Positions 53,801-64,000 of a stretch of 64,000 nt of DNA are shown here, piece by piece. The notes below the pieces were generated by a model. The model had not been told where the DNA came from and searched no databases. It worked only from the letters and a program-made list of their open reading frames with translations. The DNA is from Heliopora coerulea (Eukaryota; Cnidaria; Anthozoa; Scleralcyonacea; Helioporidae). The stretch spans positions 1 through 64,000 of the forward strand of contig JASJOG010000275.1 of NCBI GenBank assembly GCA_030142905.1, in the 5' to 3' direction. The position numbers and the translations under genes were made by a program. Positions within the stretch are counted from its first letter, which is position 1, and each line of letters opens with the position of its first letter.

Positions 53801-56800
53801 GAAAGCATCTTTATTTTCCCGCCACAACGTCAATACTTAGAACGTAGAAAGCATTCAGTTGTTTTAATGTCGTCTTCTGGCCAGGAAGCTTCTGGTAAGC
53901 TAACGTGAACCCTGCAAACAAAACATTTCAAGTATTCACGGCAGACGACAAGCGGCATTCTGACGTTATGAGTTTGCCGTAATCGAGATGCTTAACCTGT
54001 CCAGTGTATAATTGCAAGTATATTTAAAATTTGTTAGTGCTTAGTACAAACTATCTGTCAGTAAAGATGCCCAATACTTCCGTAAAACTTTCCTTACTAA
54101 TTTGCGGATTATCTAAAACATCAAATCTTGCAGGAAGTAAAGAGAAGCAACATGATCATCTCAACCATTTGTTGAAGGAATTTGAGGTAGGTTTATTTCC
54201 TCGTTAAAATACTTTTGTTATAAATATCATGAAAAGAAGTGGCATGTTCCCCTTTGTCAGATGATCTCCCCGTGGAGAATGGGATTGGAAACTAGGAAAT
54301 TCTGCATCATCATGTAATGAAGGCGCGTTTGCTCTTGGCGTTACGGAGCGTGCTCTTCCGGGAAACTTTTACGATTCCATCATAAACCAAAACAATGTAA
54401 TTGAAAAATTATATATTAAAATTAACATTAGATGTACAATACTTTACAATGGGCCTTCTTATAAAATACTTGAAGGGTAAAGTTATATTATATTTTCCCT
54501 CATATTCTCTCTTGTAATAAACACGTATTTTACTTGGTTTAGAAAATATCTGGCCAATACCGCGATAAGTTCCAGCCAAAGGACACAGACAGGTAAGGAC
54601 GCTAGATAGACGGGAATAATTTTCAAGTAGGTGAAAACTAGTTTTTAGGTCAATGAAAGTTGTTTCATTCGTGAATGGTGTTCAATTTTGTAGGATCTTT
54701 CAGAGCAAAAAGTTTAGCTTTTTATTCGTTTATGTCATAAGACTCGAGAAAAAATAATGCTTAAACACGGAGCGATCGCATAAGAAGAGGCTGAGTTTCT
54801 CAGCCTGTCAATTATGATTAAGGAAAGGTCGCATGTTATTGGTTAATTGAGTTCAGACTAATTTCCGGTGGACGGATATCACGTTCAATTGAGGAGAATA
54901 TAGCAGGTGAATTTGTTTGCAACGACGTTGCTGCCTGGATAATATTTTGCGCCTGTTGGCCATTTGAACTGTTTTGACTGAGCCAACAATCCAAGAGCAA
55001 TTCCATCACTTCAATATTTCCTGCCGGTTTTCCGTTGGACAGTAACTGATTCCTCACGGTGTTGATCTTTTTACGTACTTCTACCAAGCGCCCTTCCTCA
55101 TCGCGTTTGACTTCCATTTTGAAGCCGTAGTAGGCCTTGCTCTCTTTAATTGCACTTTTATTTATCTGGTAGTAGGCTTTATTGCGATCATACTTGTTAA
55201 CCCCCGCAGAACGCGGAGTTGTGCTTTGCGCAGAGGTAGAAGTCCGAGCTGTTGGATGAGAGCGATCGAGCATATTTGCCACAAATGAATTTGAAAGTGG
55301 CGCCAGGTTTTGTTTATATTTATAATATTACAAGCTTCAAGTATTCGCCAAAAAGAATACTATGATGACACATCGCGGACGTAATAAAATGTGAATCGTG
55401 CCCAAACACTGCGCGGGTAGGATGACTATAAGTGAATGAAGATGCGCAGGACGTCTCGAATGATTATAATACGACGTATAACAACCAGAAAAGTCAGTAA
55501 ATGTGGCATATTCAGCCATTTATTGCTTTATATATTGTTTAGCTGTATTTTAAAAACACATTTTAAAAGTATTTCCGTAAGCTTTAGGCTCTAGGACACG
55601 CTTGTGTAGCTCTACGCTGTCCGGTTCAGTCACGCTTCAAAGTGTCCGCCATTTTGAAACATGCAATCGCCATACGAAGCCAGAAATGTGGGAGGAGCTT
55701 ACCCTTTTATAGCGTCGCTCCGTGTTTAATCTAACCGTTTAGCTGTCGGATTAAAAAAGGAACACTAATAAGCTTTTATGGCATAAAAAGCCTTCAGATA
55801 TTGTGTTTAAGAAAGATACGAACTTTACTTTATGTGTATTTGCTCTGGAAACACCAAAGATTTCTTCTTCTTGTTTAGCTCTTAACCTTGAACTCTGTCA
55901 TAACTGGAAGGCTAACAGCAATCAAGCAAGTTAAACCATGCATTTTCTTGGTTAAGCTTTACATTTAATCTTCGGCATCCTTGATGGTGTTCGGGGAGAG
56001 CGAAAAAACTCTTTTCTACATTTCTAAAATTTGCGTAAGATCTTTGAACTCTTCTATTTTATATAAAATGAGTCTGTTCTTCATCCGACTTATTTTGCTC
56101 CTAGTAATTCACTGAAGAAAGAGAAAAGGGGATTTGGTGACTTTATACAAAATGCAATTGCCTCCATTCGTGGTATGATAAAGGCGAACGGAAACCAAAA
56201 GCCTGGAACCGGTCTGTTGGTTAATCAATTATTTGGTTGTATATCTTTTATTATTTCATCACTGTGTTGGATGTTTTTATGTAATAATTAGCTAGGAGCA
56301 TAAACCCAACTTTTTTCTTTATTTCCTTGTTTATTAATTAATCAGTCAATAAATCAATCTATTTTTTGTTTAGGTAACCAGAATAAGAATGTATTTGATC
56401 AGCTGAAGGTTAGTATATTCTAAGCTGCATATGGTCATAATCATTATCCCTATCATCATCATTATCACAATCATTATCATTATCACTATCATTATCATTA
56501 TCATTACTATCCCTATCATTATCATTATCATTATCATTATAACTATCATTATCATTATCATTATAACTATCATTATCATTATCATTATAACTATCATTAT
56601 CATTATCCCTACCATTATCATTATCACTATCATCATTATCACTATCATCATTATCACTATCATCATTATCATATCCATCATCATTTTCATTATTATCATT
56701 ATCATCACCATTCTTCACATCATCATCAATTTCATCTCTATCGCTGTCGTTATTGTTTTCCTTAAAACCTTTTTTATACAAAAAACATCCTTTGAAAAGA

Positions 56801-59800
56801 ATGATATGATGCTTTTTCCTAAGAATCCTGTTCGTTTTCTTACAAGACCTTGCCGGCTGGATTTCGACAACAAGCACCGACAAGTTCAAAGGATGGCGTT
56901 GACAAAGTCCAACTAGAGGCTGGCAAAAATACACGAGGCTCAACAAGGTAGAATTAATGCTGCTTTCCTGGTAAAAAAGAAAAACAAACCTGGATTAAAC
57001 ACTATAGCTTACTGTTTAATGTTGTACTGACTTGGCAACATTTTTCAAGAAGCGGTAATTGTGGCAGTCTATTTTGGTATTTAACAAATAAATTTTATTT
57101 CAGCATCTTGGAAGAACATATTTCGAAGAAGGACGAAGTAGGAACTGTTAAAGAAAATTCAAAGAGAACACTTCTAAATGAGTTGAAGGAACTAGAGGTA
57201 AGTTTCAGGGACAGTGTCCCTTTTTCTTTCAATCTTTCCTTCCCTTCCTTCCATCCCTCCTTCCTTCCTTCCTTCCTTCCTTCCTTTCTTCCTTCTCTCA
57301 ATTCTTTCTATTTCGTACCTTTTTTGGATTTTAATTTTGTTGTTTCTTTCTTCTTCTCTTTTCAATTTCTTTTCAATTCTTATACTCTCTTTTCTTCTCA
57401 ATTTTTTTTCTTTCCTTCCTCTTTTTTTCATGTTCCCTCTCCATCTCTTCCTTCCATGTCATACTGCAAGTTCTCCCCACGCCTGATCTAAACCCTGGAT
57501 CATTACTCGACTTCTTTCAAATTGTTCGGCATCCCCTACCTTGAAACTCATTATTCTCTCCAATTTCATTCAGAAACTAGTTGCCAACTCAAACATCCCA
57601 ACAGTTCCGAAACCATCTAAAGATACTGGCGATATAGTGAAAGTAGACGCTGCAAAAAACACGTGGGGTTCAACTAGGTACGTCATCTAAGGCCACACAC
57701 TCATTGTTACGGCATGGAGAAGACTAAAGGGGTACCTGTGGCGTAGCCAGTACATTTTCGATGGTGGGGATCTCGATTGAGGGCTCGGTAAATTTGGGGA
57801 GGCAACATTTTGTACAAATTGCTAAACTCTTTAAACAACTCTATGTATGGATAAAACACAGTCTGAAAAATGTCATCTTGAGACTTGATATTCAAAAGAA
57901 ACATAGCTTTGATGTCACTCTGAAATAGAGTAGTCTGATGATCACTCTGAAATAGAGCCGAAGTATTACCGTTTTCAACTTGTCTGTTTCTTGGTTTAAC
58001 TTGAATATCAAATCTCAGGATGACATTTTTCGGTCTGTGTTTTATCCTTTACTTTTCCAAATTGTTTTCTGGTAGTGATTTTTAAGTAATACTTAAACGC
58101 CAACAATGAAGACTAGACCTACTATTTTCAGACCAAGGACTGGAAAAAACAGTTCAAGCCCCTTGCCCAGTACTTCCATGGTATTTCAAGTTTGCTAACG
58201 TGGTCATTCGGCGCGTCTGATAGAATGAAATCCTCATGAATTATTAATGATTTGAGAACTCTATAAATATAATTGTGTTATTTAAATATATCATCTTGCC
58301 CACTTGAACTGAGAAAAATTCTAATTGGATAGTGCCTAAAAATTACATTATTGCGCTGGCCTCAGTTTTTTCAAGGAATGGAGCCCAGTGCCTTGCGGGG
58401 AAGGTGGTGAGACATTCCCTCCATTTATCGGTAAATCAATCAGTAAAACAAAATTGATTGGGAAAACCCAACTGTCTGGTCGGTACAATCTTGTCAAAAA
58501 TTATTCCTTTGGTAGGTAAACAACTTAGATTGCTCTGCAGTGGGGTGATGATTGGTTGGTTAGATTGAAAACCAGGAAACGGAATAGTGGACAGAAAGCT
58601 AACTTGTATTTTCTTGAGATTTATGGCATATTTTGAGTATTTTGTGTACGTGTTTGTTGAGCTGTTACCGGAGTACTTGCCTCATCCTCATTCTCATATG
58701 GTTGCTCGTAATTTGATAGCCTCGTGGAGCAACACGACAGAAAACGCGAACATAGTGAAGCTGCGAGGAATGGCTCGACTGAAGCAGGTAATAATAGTTA
58801 CCTAACTTACTGTTTGGTTCCGTAAATACATACATACAGACATACATATATTGATACGAACAACTATACCCTGATACATTCATAAATACACATGCACATA
58901 CAAACAAACATGTATACATACATAAACAGATACATACATACTCCCAAATATACAAACCCATATACATACATGTCAACATGCACACATGCAAACATGTATA
59001 GTTACATATATACACGCATACATACTCGGGTGCATGCATAGATACATGCATAGATAAACGTAGATACATAGAAACATATATACATGCATACATACATACA
59101 TACATACATACATACATACATACATACATACATACATACATACATACATGCACATATACATACATACATACACCCATATATACATACCTACATGCATACA
59201 TTGCATACATCCATATATATGCATAAACAAATACACGCATGCACTCATTGAGCTAGACAACATCCATACGAACAGACAGTGAGACAGACGGAACAATAAC
59301 CACATAGGCGGACCATAAGACAGACAGCTTGGCAGACAGATGGACATCATCTGTACTTGGACATTGCATTCCTAACTTTCCTTTCATTTCCAAACCATAC
59401 ATCCTTGGTTTTCTTGGTTGGCGAATTTTAACGTAGTACTTTTTACTGTGGCAGCACCCACGGAAGGACCCAGTCCTTTAGAGAATCTCGACAAGTTATT
59501 GGGGGATTTACAGGTTAGTGGACTACCAACCTCATATCAATGTTGCTCAAATCACAGTCAGTTGAAACATAGTTTGAATAAACTTTGTTCTGCCTTTTGA
59601 TTCTCTTTAAAGTAATTGAATTGCTCGTAAACAATTGGGAAAATGGTAGTAAATATTGCAAGTAAGCAAAGTTATCGCCTTTGAAAATGGTAAAGTTATC
59701 GACAAAGGAAATTTTAGAATTAGAAAAGTTTTGGAATCTTGGCACATAACGATTACAAACGAAGCCGACAGTAAGTCAAAACCACTCCTCGGACAATAAG

Positions 59801-62800
59801 CCATTCTAGGCCACACACGTTGACAACCGGATCGCGTCATATTATGCATCATATTTATATCCATTATTTATATCCATTACATAATTCTTTTTGTATTGCT
59901 ATATGTATTGGTCTTCTTTCCACTAATCTTTAACCCATTGAAGACTGCAGACTGGTAGTCGAAAGCTTGTTCATTAAATATATTTTGATCAGAGAGCGTA
60001 TATTTTTTCATTCTCATCATGTGTAATCCTGATCGCGCATCTTCAGTTTTCTCTACTAAACAAAAAGATTAGGCATGGTGAGGCTCATTCTATCACAAGT
60101 CGTTGCTTCATGAGCGTTCTCTGCTTGTCACTTTAAACTTACGGAGAATTTTTAGGCCTTACTTTGATTGACTGTGTTCAAATGTCACGGTAAAGAAGAC
60201 AGATGTTCAAAAATCACCTTGGTTCAAAGTAAGAATTGTTTATCGCATCATGAACATTATCCTATTCTTTTCCGTAGGATCTAACCATGAAAATCAAGGG
60301 AAAATTCCTAAGTGGCCAGAAAAAAACCCGTGTTGTCATTCATGCGGCAAAGGGCACGATGGGAGAGAGGAAGTAAAATTTATTTAATGATAAAAAATTT
60401 TATTTTAATAACTACCACTTACTTGGCAACCGACTTAAATACGCAAGTCAAAGACACTAACTCTGTTAACTCACCTGTTCGATAAGCTATCCGTCCGTTC
60501 GTCCATCCATCAATCCATCCATCTACCCCATCCATCCATCCATCCATCCATCCATCCATCCGACCATCCACACATCTATCCATCAATTTATCCACCAATC
60601 CATTCATTAATTTTTCATTCAGCTTTCATTCTTCCGTCCGTTCGTTCGTTTTTTCGCACACCCCACTCACACACCAACTCACCCACGTCCACTGTCAACA
60701 AAAATTCACACACATCCACTAACACACCCACCTACTCACCCACCCATATATACTTTCAGTCCACACGAATCCACCAGCCCGTGCTTGCATGCAGCCTCTC
60801 AAACAAGTGTTAGACCTACCCACTTCTGTCTTATCGACACTCCCACACGCGCGCACACTCCCACATGCTCCTCAACCTCAATTCAAGTTTCTCAGAAAAA
60901 AACCAAGATGACTGTCTCGGCTTCGCTCCAAGGTTGCCACGTAGAACGTCAGTCTTCCTATTACGACAGACTTCGGTGACGACAATTTGTTTTGTTTCAG
61001 AATTGTCGAAGGTTTCAAGAGGAAACGAGGACTGTCCGAAGTTATTGCGGATGCAATTGCCTTGATCAAATCTCTGAAAGCTAAAGAAGAGAAATCAAGG
61101 AAACATAACGACGTCGAGAAGCCAACGACGCCACTTCCGACAGCTGTACTCACAACAATAGCGAAAATGGTGCCGACGACGAAATCAACCTTGAAGCCGA
61201 TGGTAGAAGCGACGAATGTTACGTCTAGTGAAGAGACCGGGAAAAAAGCAAAGAAAAGTGAGATTTCGGATGCGATAGAGGCAGAGATTGAAAAAGCCGA
61301 AGCCGAAATTCAGAAAGAACTGGAGGAGCAAATTAAGGAGGAAGAAAGAAAGAGGAAGCAGGCTGACAAGGAGAAACCGGAAAAAGAACAAGAAGAAGAG
61401 AAAGAGGAACAGAAGGAAGAAGAAGAGAAGGAAAAGCAAGAACAGAAAGAAGAAGAAAAGGAGGAGAAGAAGGAACAGAAAGAAGAACAGGAGAAGGAAC
61501 ATCAGGAACAGAAGGAAGAAGAAGAGAAGGAAAAGCAAGAACAGAAAGAAGAAGAAAAGGAGGAGAAGAAGGAACAGAAAGAAGAACAGGAGAAGGAACA
61601 TCAGCAACAGAAGGAAGAAGAAGAGAAGGAAAAGCAAGAACAGAAAGAAGAAGAAAAGGAAGAGAAGAAGAAACAGAAAGAAGAAGAAGAAAAGGAAAAA
61701 CACAAACAGAATGAAGAAACTCAGAAACAAAAGCTTAAGCAAGGAAATAAAGGCCAAAACAAATCACACCAAAGAAACAATACGAAGGTTAGTATATTTC
61801 GTTGGCCCACAGAAGCCTACAGAAATTCAGCGCACGAACATTTAAGCTAACAAAGATTTGACGTCTGGACTGAGTGGTTCCCAGTCACCTAAACCCCAGT
61901 TAATGGTGACTCCGAGACATCAATCCCTGACACCCTCGGGTTCGAATGGCGTATGTAACCAACAGTGTTAGGTTGCGGATAAGACCTGTTAGGATTAGAG
62001 TTAGGATTGGGGTTAAGGTTAGTGTAAGGGTTGAGGCTAGGATTAAAGATTACGATCAGCTTTTGTGTTAGAACTACGGTTATAGTTAACGTTTGGGTTA
62101 GGGCTAGAACTGGTTTCTGTTTCACACGGGGAATCATTCAGCCCGGAAAGGTCATTTACGGGGATCACTCATCAGGCTTGGACTGGTCATTGTGCCATCG
62201 CGCCATAGAACAATGGCTGACTGTTGTTCTACGGTACGATGGCACAATGGCCAGTCCAAGCCTGTCACTCATCTCTGGAAGTCACTTATGGTTGAATAGA
62301 GACAGACAGACAGAGACAGACGGACAGACAGAGAGAGAGAGACAGAGAGAGAGAAAAGGATGAAGAGAGAGAGAAAGAGATAAAGAGAGAGAGTTAGCAC
62401 AAGTTATGGTTTTGAAAAATACAGCTGCCGAAGTATGTAACTTGATCAAAGCTGGGATTAACACACCATAACTTTATCTGAATTTGAGGTTTCGAATAGC
62501 AAGAAAAGTGATATTCCAAGCACGACGGAGACACAGATTGAAGCAGATGAGAAAAAAATTGAGAAAGAATTGGAAGCCCAAACAAATGACAAGGTAAGTT
62601 GGAATTTCGTACCAGAGTTACACTACCATTTTGCTTGCACACGCGACCGTTTGACACTCAGAAAATATATTAAATTTAATTTGGTTTTCTTTCGAAATTT
62701 GTCTGGTTTGCGGTCACAACGGGGAATTCAAGCAAGCTTGCATGGCGAAAGTATCGAACAAAGTAGCTTAAGTTTAGCATTTGAATGTTAGTGTTTTCTT

Positions 62801-63466
62801 GAACTCTCTGTGATTCAACCATTAACACTGAACGTGGAAAAGATACTGTTGCTCACGCTAACATCAACACTAACTCCAACAATCATACTGACAGCAGTGA
62901 TAGTAACGCTAAATGGCCTCATGGGCAACGGTATTTGGGGAAGATTTGAAAGAAAATTTGTGGTTACCTATTGAACTGAGCAACAAGTTATTTTTTTTAT
63001 AGAACAATCTATTTGACAAACTACAGAGGTACGTGTAATGTTTTAGTAATAATGATAATTAATATGGTGTTGTAATAGTGATAGTGATATTTATATTTAG
63101 CATAAATACACAAGTGACCATGAAAAATCTCGCATATTGACTGGACAACGACAAAGACGATGACGATGATAATGACCATTTGGATGAGAATAATTCCTCT
63201 TTTTATCGGAATCATTTTCAATTCCAAGAAAAAGTTTAACCCCATAACGGAAGCCCTGGATGAGCTTTTGAAACTTCAAACCACTTCCGTAGATTGAAAT
63301 TTCAATTCTGGGCTCCTCCATATAACTAGTTCATTGTTCTAACTTTTTAATTCTTTCTACTGGCAGCTTGCAAAATCAGAAAGAGAAGGAAGGGAGAAAG
63401 GAAACGGACAAAGAGGACAGTAACGAACTCATAAAAGAACTAGATGAGTTGTTTGCGACAAACTAG
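43052..63466 (+). CDS. unrecognised secreted, Lys/Glu-rich modular protein, at least 25 exons
   Basis: Signal peptide [19 protein letters not shown], then APSTKR. Exons: 43052-43109, 43255-43283, 45661-45696, 47172-47192, 47653-47722, 48028-48056, 48739-48930, 50508-50690, 52499-52729, 52838-52970, 54134-54186, 54543-54592, 56105-56211, 56374-56408, 56847-56947, 57104-57197, 57574-57677, 58132-58180, 58662-58787, 59455-59513, 60278-60372, 61001-61787, 62489-62593, 63003-63028, 63367-63466. All junctions keep frame except 58787 to 59455, where a small exon is probably missed. The product is about 960 aa, hydrophilic, with almost no Cys, several dibasic sites (STKR, LDKR) and many amphipathic helices. 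Some exon types recur ([13 protein letters not shown] ends; GKNTRGSTR / AKNTWGSTR ends). I do not recognise the family; an extracellular matrix, mucus or calcification-associated role is only a guess from composition and secretion. Confidence 0.8.
46217..46507. repeat. long palindrome (Penelope-type) in the secreted gene
   Basis: Arms of about 115 bp (46217-46331 and 46391-46507) around a 58-bp spacer that itself folds (ACAAACTTGTTGCTTG / CAACAAGC). The left arm, minus strand, reads CAGACGAAGGACCTTTGCTC then GAAACGTC; the U of CUGANGA is changed. Confidence 0.9.
47771..47803. repeat. (GAAA)n microsatellite
   Basis: AAAGAAAGAAAG run in an intron just after exon 47653-47722. Confidence 0.9.
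48436..48573. repeat. foldback element
   Basis: GAATTTATCTTCTCGTGTTC pairs with GAACACGAGAAGATAAATTT, with further pairing out to ATGGGC / GCCCAT. Total 138 bp, loop near 48490-48515. No ORF. Confidence 0.85.
49857..49888. repeat. (GGATA)n short tandem repeat
   Basis: AGGATAGGATAGGATAGGAT run in an intron of the secreted gene. Confidence 0.85.
50011..50250. repeat. long palindrome (Penelope-type)
   Basis: Arms of about 112 bp, AAGAGAAAGCAAATTCCG to its near complement ending at 50250, ending about 250 bp before exon 50508-50690. Confidence 0.9.
50137..50170 (+). ncRNA. hammerhead-like motif, GAAATATC class
   Basis: CTGAAGA, stem II GATTTT/AAAATG with loop GCAAT, GAAAT, ATC. The other arm keeps the better stem II (AAAATC) but has TTGAAGA. 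Neither arm has every expected base, so activity is doubtful. Confidence 0.45.
50776..51197. mobile_element. TIR element, superfamily unknown
   Basis: Left end GGCTATGTCCACACGTACAC and right end complement GGCCCAGTCCACACGTATAG are inverted imperfect repeats; CTGTCCACACGA blocks recur inside. No ORF. Confidence 0.6.
53150..53247. repeat. palindromic foldback element (second copy of 17803-17903)
   Basis: TTAAAAACCGAGCAGGAGTG ... AAAACACGAGGC ... AAGCACGTACTGCGAG with the same layout as the APC-intron copy. Confidence 0.78.
53280..53354 (-). repeat. Penelope-type end with near-complete hammerhead core
   Basis: Minus strand 53354-53327: CTGACGA, A, GGGC-CTTT-GCTG, GAAAC, GTTGG, followed by TTTGAGATCAGTCATGGCAG. 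Stem II has a G-G clash at its closing pair. Confidence 0.55.
54765..55725 (-). mobile_element. TTAA-flanked TIR element carrying an intact ORF
   Basis: Ends ACACGGAGCGA on both termini (11 bp exact, then diverging), each bordered by TTAA (54761-54764 and 55726-55729). The 961-bp element sits in the intron between exons 54543-54592 and 56105-56211. TTAA targets are used by piggyBac, but the ends do not look like typical piggyBac ends and no DDE transposase is present. Confidence 0.7.
54836..55282 (-). CDS. 148-aa protein of unknown function inside the TTAA element
   Basis: Uninterrupted from ATG to stop, Ser/Thr-rich N-terminus, then a basic helical segment ([20 protein letters not shown]), a charged strand-like stretch ([20 protein letters not shown]) and a helix [20 protein letters not shown] followed by LDCWL. 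It is opposite in strand to the host gene. It might be an accessory DNA-binding ORF, as found in Harbinger-type elements, or a captured gene. I do not recognise the fold. Confidence 0.6.
   Translation of the reverse strand: MANMLDRSHPTARTSTSAQSTTPRSAGVNKYDRNKAYYQINKSAIKESKAYYGFKMEVKRDEEGRLVEVRKKINTVRNQLLSNGKPAGNIEVMELLLDCWLSQNSSNGQQAQNIIQAATSLQTNSPAIFSSIERDIRPPEISLNSINQ
56428..56715. repeat. (ATTATC)n hexanucleotide-type repeat
   Basis: Long run of ATTATC/ATCATT with slight variation immediately after exon 56374-56408; source of spurious Ile-only and Asp/Asn-only ORFs. Confidence 0.93.
57226..57470. repeat. polypyrimidine tract with (TTCC)n core
   Basis: Nearly 250 bp of C/T on the plus strand, with CTTCCTTCCTTCCTTCC at its centre, starting just after the donor of exon 57104-57197. 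Confidence 0.9.
57850..58049. repeat. degenerate palindrome with hammerhead-like spacer
   Basis: ATGGATAAAACACAGTCTGA and its complement near 58030-58049 bound the unit. The spacer carries CTGATGA (57935-57941), CACTCTGAAATAGAG and GAAGTATTACC; GAAG replaces GAAA. Confidence 0.7.
58828..59225. repeat. (ATAC)n microsatellite, about 400 bp
   Basis: ACATACAT runs with interruptions, between two coding exons of the secreted gene. Minus-strand Met-Tyr-Val-Cys ORFs here are artefacts. Confidence 0.93.
60486..60600. repeat. (CATC)n microsatellite
   Basis: CCATCCATCCATCCATCC run with variants inside an intron. Confidence 0.92.
61390..61738 (+). repeat. 99-bp coding tandem repeats (33-residue Glu/Lys/Gln units)
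   Basis: The block beginning AGAAGGAAGA recurs at 61411, 61510 and 61609, exactly 99 bp apart, then decays. Each unit encodes a 33-residue charged helix with words such as [18 protein letters not shown] and KEHQEQ. It lies in exon 61001-61787 of the secreted gene. Similar runs occur in long single alpha-helices and coiled coils. Confidence 0.93.
61965..62105. repeat. degenerate (TTAGGG)n-like run
   Basis: Contains GTTAGGATTAGAGTTAGGAT, GGGGTTAAGG and GGGTTAGGGCTAG words over 140 bp, a variant telomere-like array inside an intron. Confidence 0.6.
62167..62264. repeat. foldback element
   Basis: CAGGCTTGGACTGGTCATTG pairs with its complement ending at 62264 (CCAGTCCAAGCCTG), extending inward through GTGCCATCG / CGATGGCAC. 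Confidence 0.85.
62296..62395. repeat. (GACA)n/(GA)n purine-rich microsatellite
   Basis: GAGACAGACAGACAGAGACA then GAGAGAGA runs, about 95 bp upstream of exon 62489-62593. Confidence 0.92.
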
Positions 63467-64000
63467 CATAGAATTTCAGTAAAATAGATCAATTAGACTT
63501 TAAATTATGTTATTTCAGAATGCATGAGTGGTTCTCGTTCTTACTGATATTTTATTGAAAACGTTTGCTGCTTACATTTGTTTAGACTTCACAGATTGGG
63601 TGACTCTAGGACGCGGGACATAACTGTCAAAAAGTATATGAAAGTCATGTAGTTCTTTGTGTTTTCAACACTAACTTTTAGCAACACCCGTGTGTGTAGA
63701 TTTATTTGGGTTTTTTGGCAGCATTTTCTGCGCGCCACTTATGGATAAATTATTAAGTTACGCTTGACAAATTGTATTTCCTATGCTCATGAAAATTTGC
63801 TGAACTTGGCCACTAAACGTGGGTACGTCTAGAACTTCGAAGGGCTTTTCAGATAAGAATTCAGGGACGAGTTTGTGTTGGTGAAAGCAATTAAGGGAAA
63901 TTCAAATTGAAAAAGGTCGAAGTGTCCATCCATCATCCAACCGTGGAACTTTCTTCAGCGGTCGTGAATGGTCGACGTTGATCGTCGTTGGCCGTAATTT
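63467..64000. other. 3' flank of the secreted gene
   Basis: Follows the TAG at 63464-63466. No exact AATAAA was found nearby; no further gene is recognised to the window end. Confidence 0.45.

Noticed and set aside
56370..56946. ORFs of Ile/Met or Asp/Asn runs on both strands
   Set aside because: They come from the (ATTATC)n repeat; the only supported coding pieces are exons 56374-56408 and 56847-56947.
58619..58787. Longer version of exon 58662-58787 starting FMAYFEYF
   Set aside because: With exon 58132-58180 included, the phase requires the shorter exon; the extra hydrophobic residues also do not fit the protein.
58665..59350. Minus-strand ORFs of 125-191 codons rich in Met-Tyr-Val-Cys
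   Set aside because: They are translations of the (ATAC)n microsatellite.
59455..59513. LD-motif (paxillin-like) reading of [12 protein letters not shown]
   Set aside because: Short amphipathic helices of this type arise often, and the protein is secreted, so a cytoplasmic focal-adhesion motif is unlikely.
61185..61757. 190-codon minus-strand Leu/Phe-rich ORF
   Set aside because: It is the antisense of the Glu/Lys coding repeats and looks membrane-like only through base composition.

Overview
This is a eukaryotic window from an animal, most likely an anthozoan cnidarian and probably a stony coral. The evidence is the short exons with GT-AG introns, the very A/T-rich introns, a Rab11 and an APC of basal-animal type, and a dense load of Penelope-like, LINE and TIR elements of the kinds common in cnidarian genomes. 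No bacterial or viral genes are seen. Species cannot be fixed from the sequence alone.

Four host genes are supported. (1) At the left edge, on the minus strand, are four consecutive internal exons (489-2209) of a selenium-binding protein 1 / methanethiol oxidase gene whose 3' part lies outside the window. (2) An APC-family gene (about 11998-25764, plus) has nine small acidic or Pro/Ser-rich exons followed by one 3.6 kb exon carrying the armadillo-repeat domain; it has no recognisable beta-catenin 20-residue or SAMP repeats and may end in a PDZ-ligand-like tail. (3) A complete six-exon Rab11 gene (29789-35671, plus) encodes 216 aa. (4) A gene that I do not recognise (43052-63466, plus) has at least 25 phase-compatible small exons; it encodes a signal peptide and then roughly 960 residues of Lys/Glu-rich, largely helical, repeat-built protein.

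Between and inside these genes is a transposon graveyard. There are two LINE copies with reverse-transcriptase coding remnants (6635-8058; 37742-39767) that share a 3' end. There is a Penelope-like element with a GIY-YIG domain, flanked by 13-bp direct repeats and itself interrupted by a second insertion with 12-bp direct repeats (8766-10423). A second Penelope fragment lies at 3365-4430. Many long near-palindromes (for example 4051-4282, 31752-31971, 46217-46507, 50011-50250) carry hammerhead-ribozyme-like cores. Pogo/Tigger-like, PIF-Harbinger-like and unclassified TIR elements are present, and one TTAA-flanked 961-bp element contains an intact 148-codon ORF. Microsatellites and degenerate telomere-like runs are common, especially inside the last gene.

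The most unusual items are the unrecognised secreted modular protein, the repeated hammerhead-bearing palindromes, the intact-ORF TTAA element, and the short APC with duplicated N-terminal exons.
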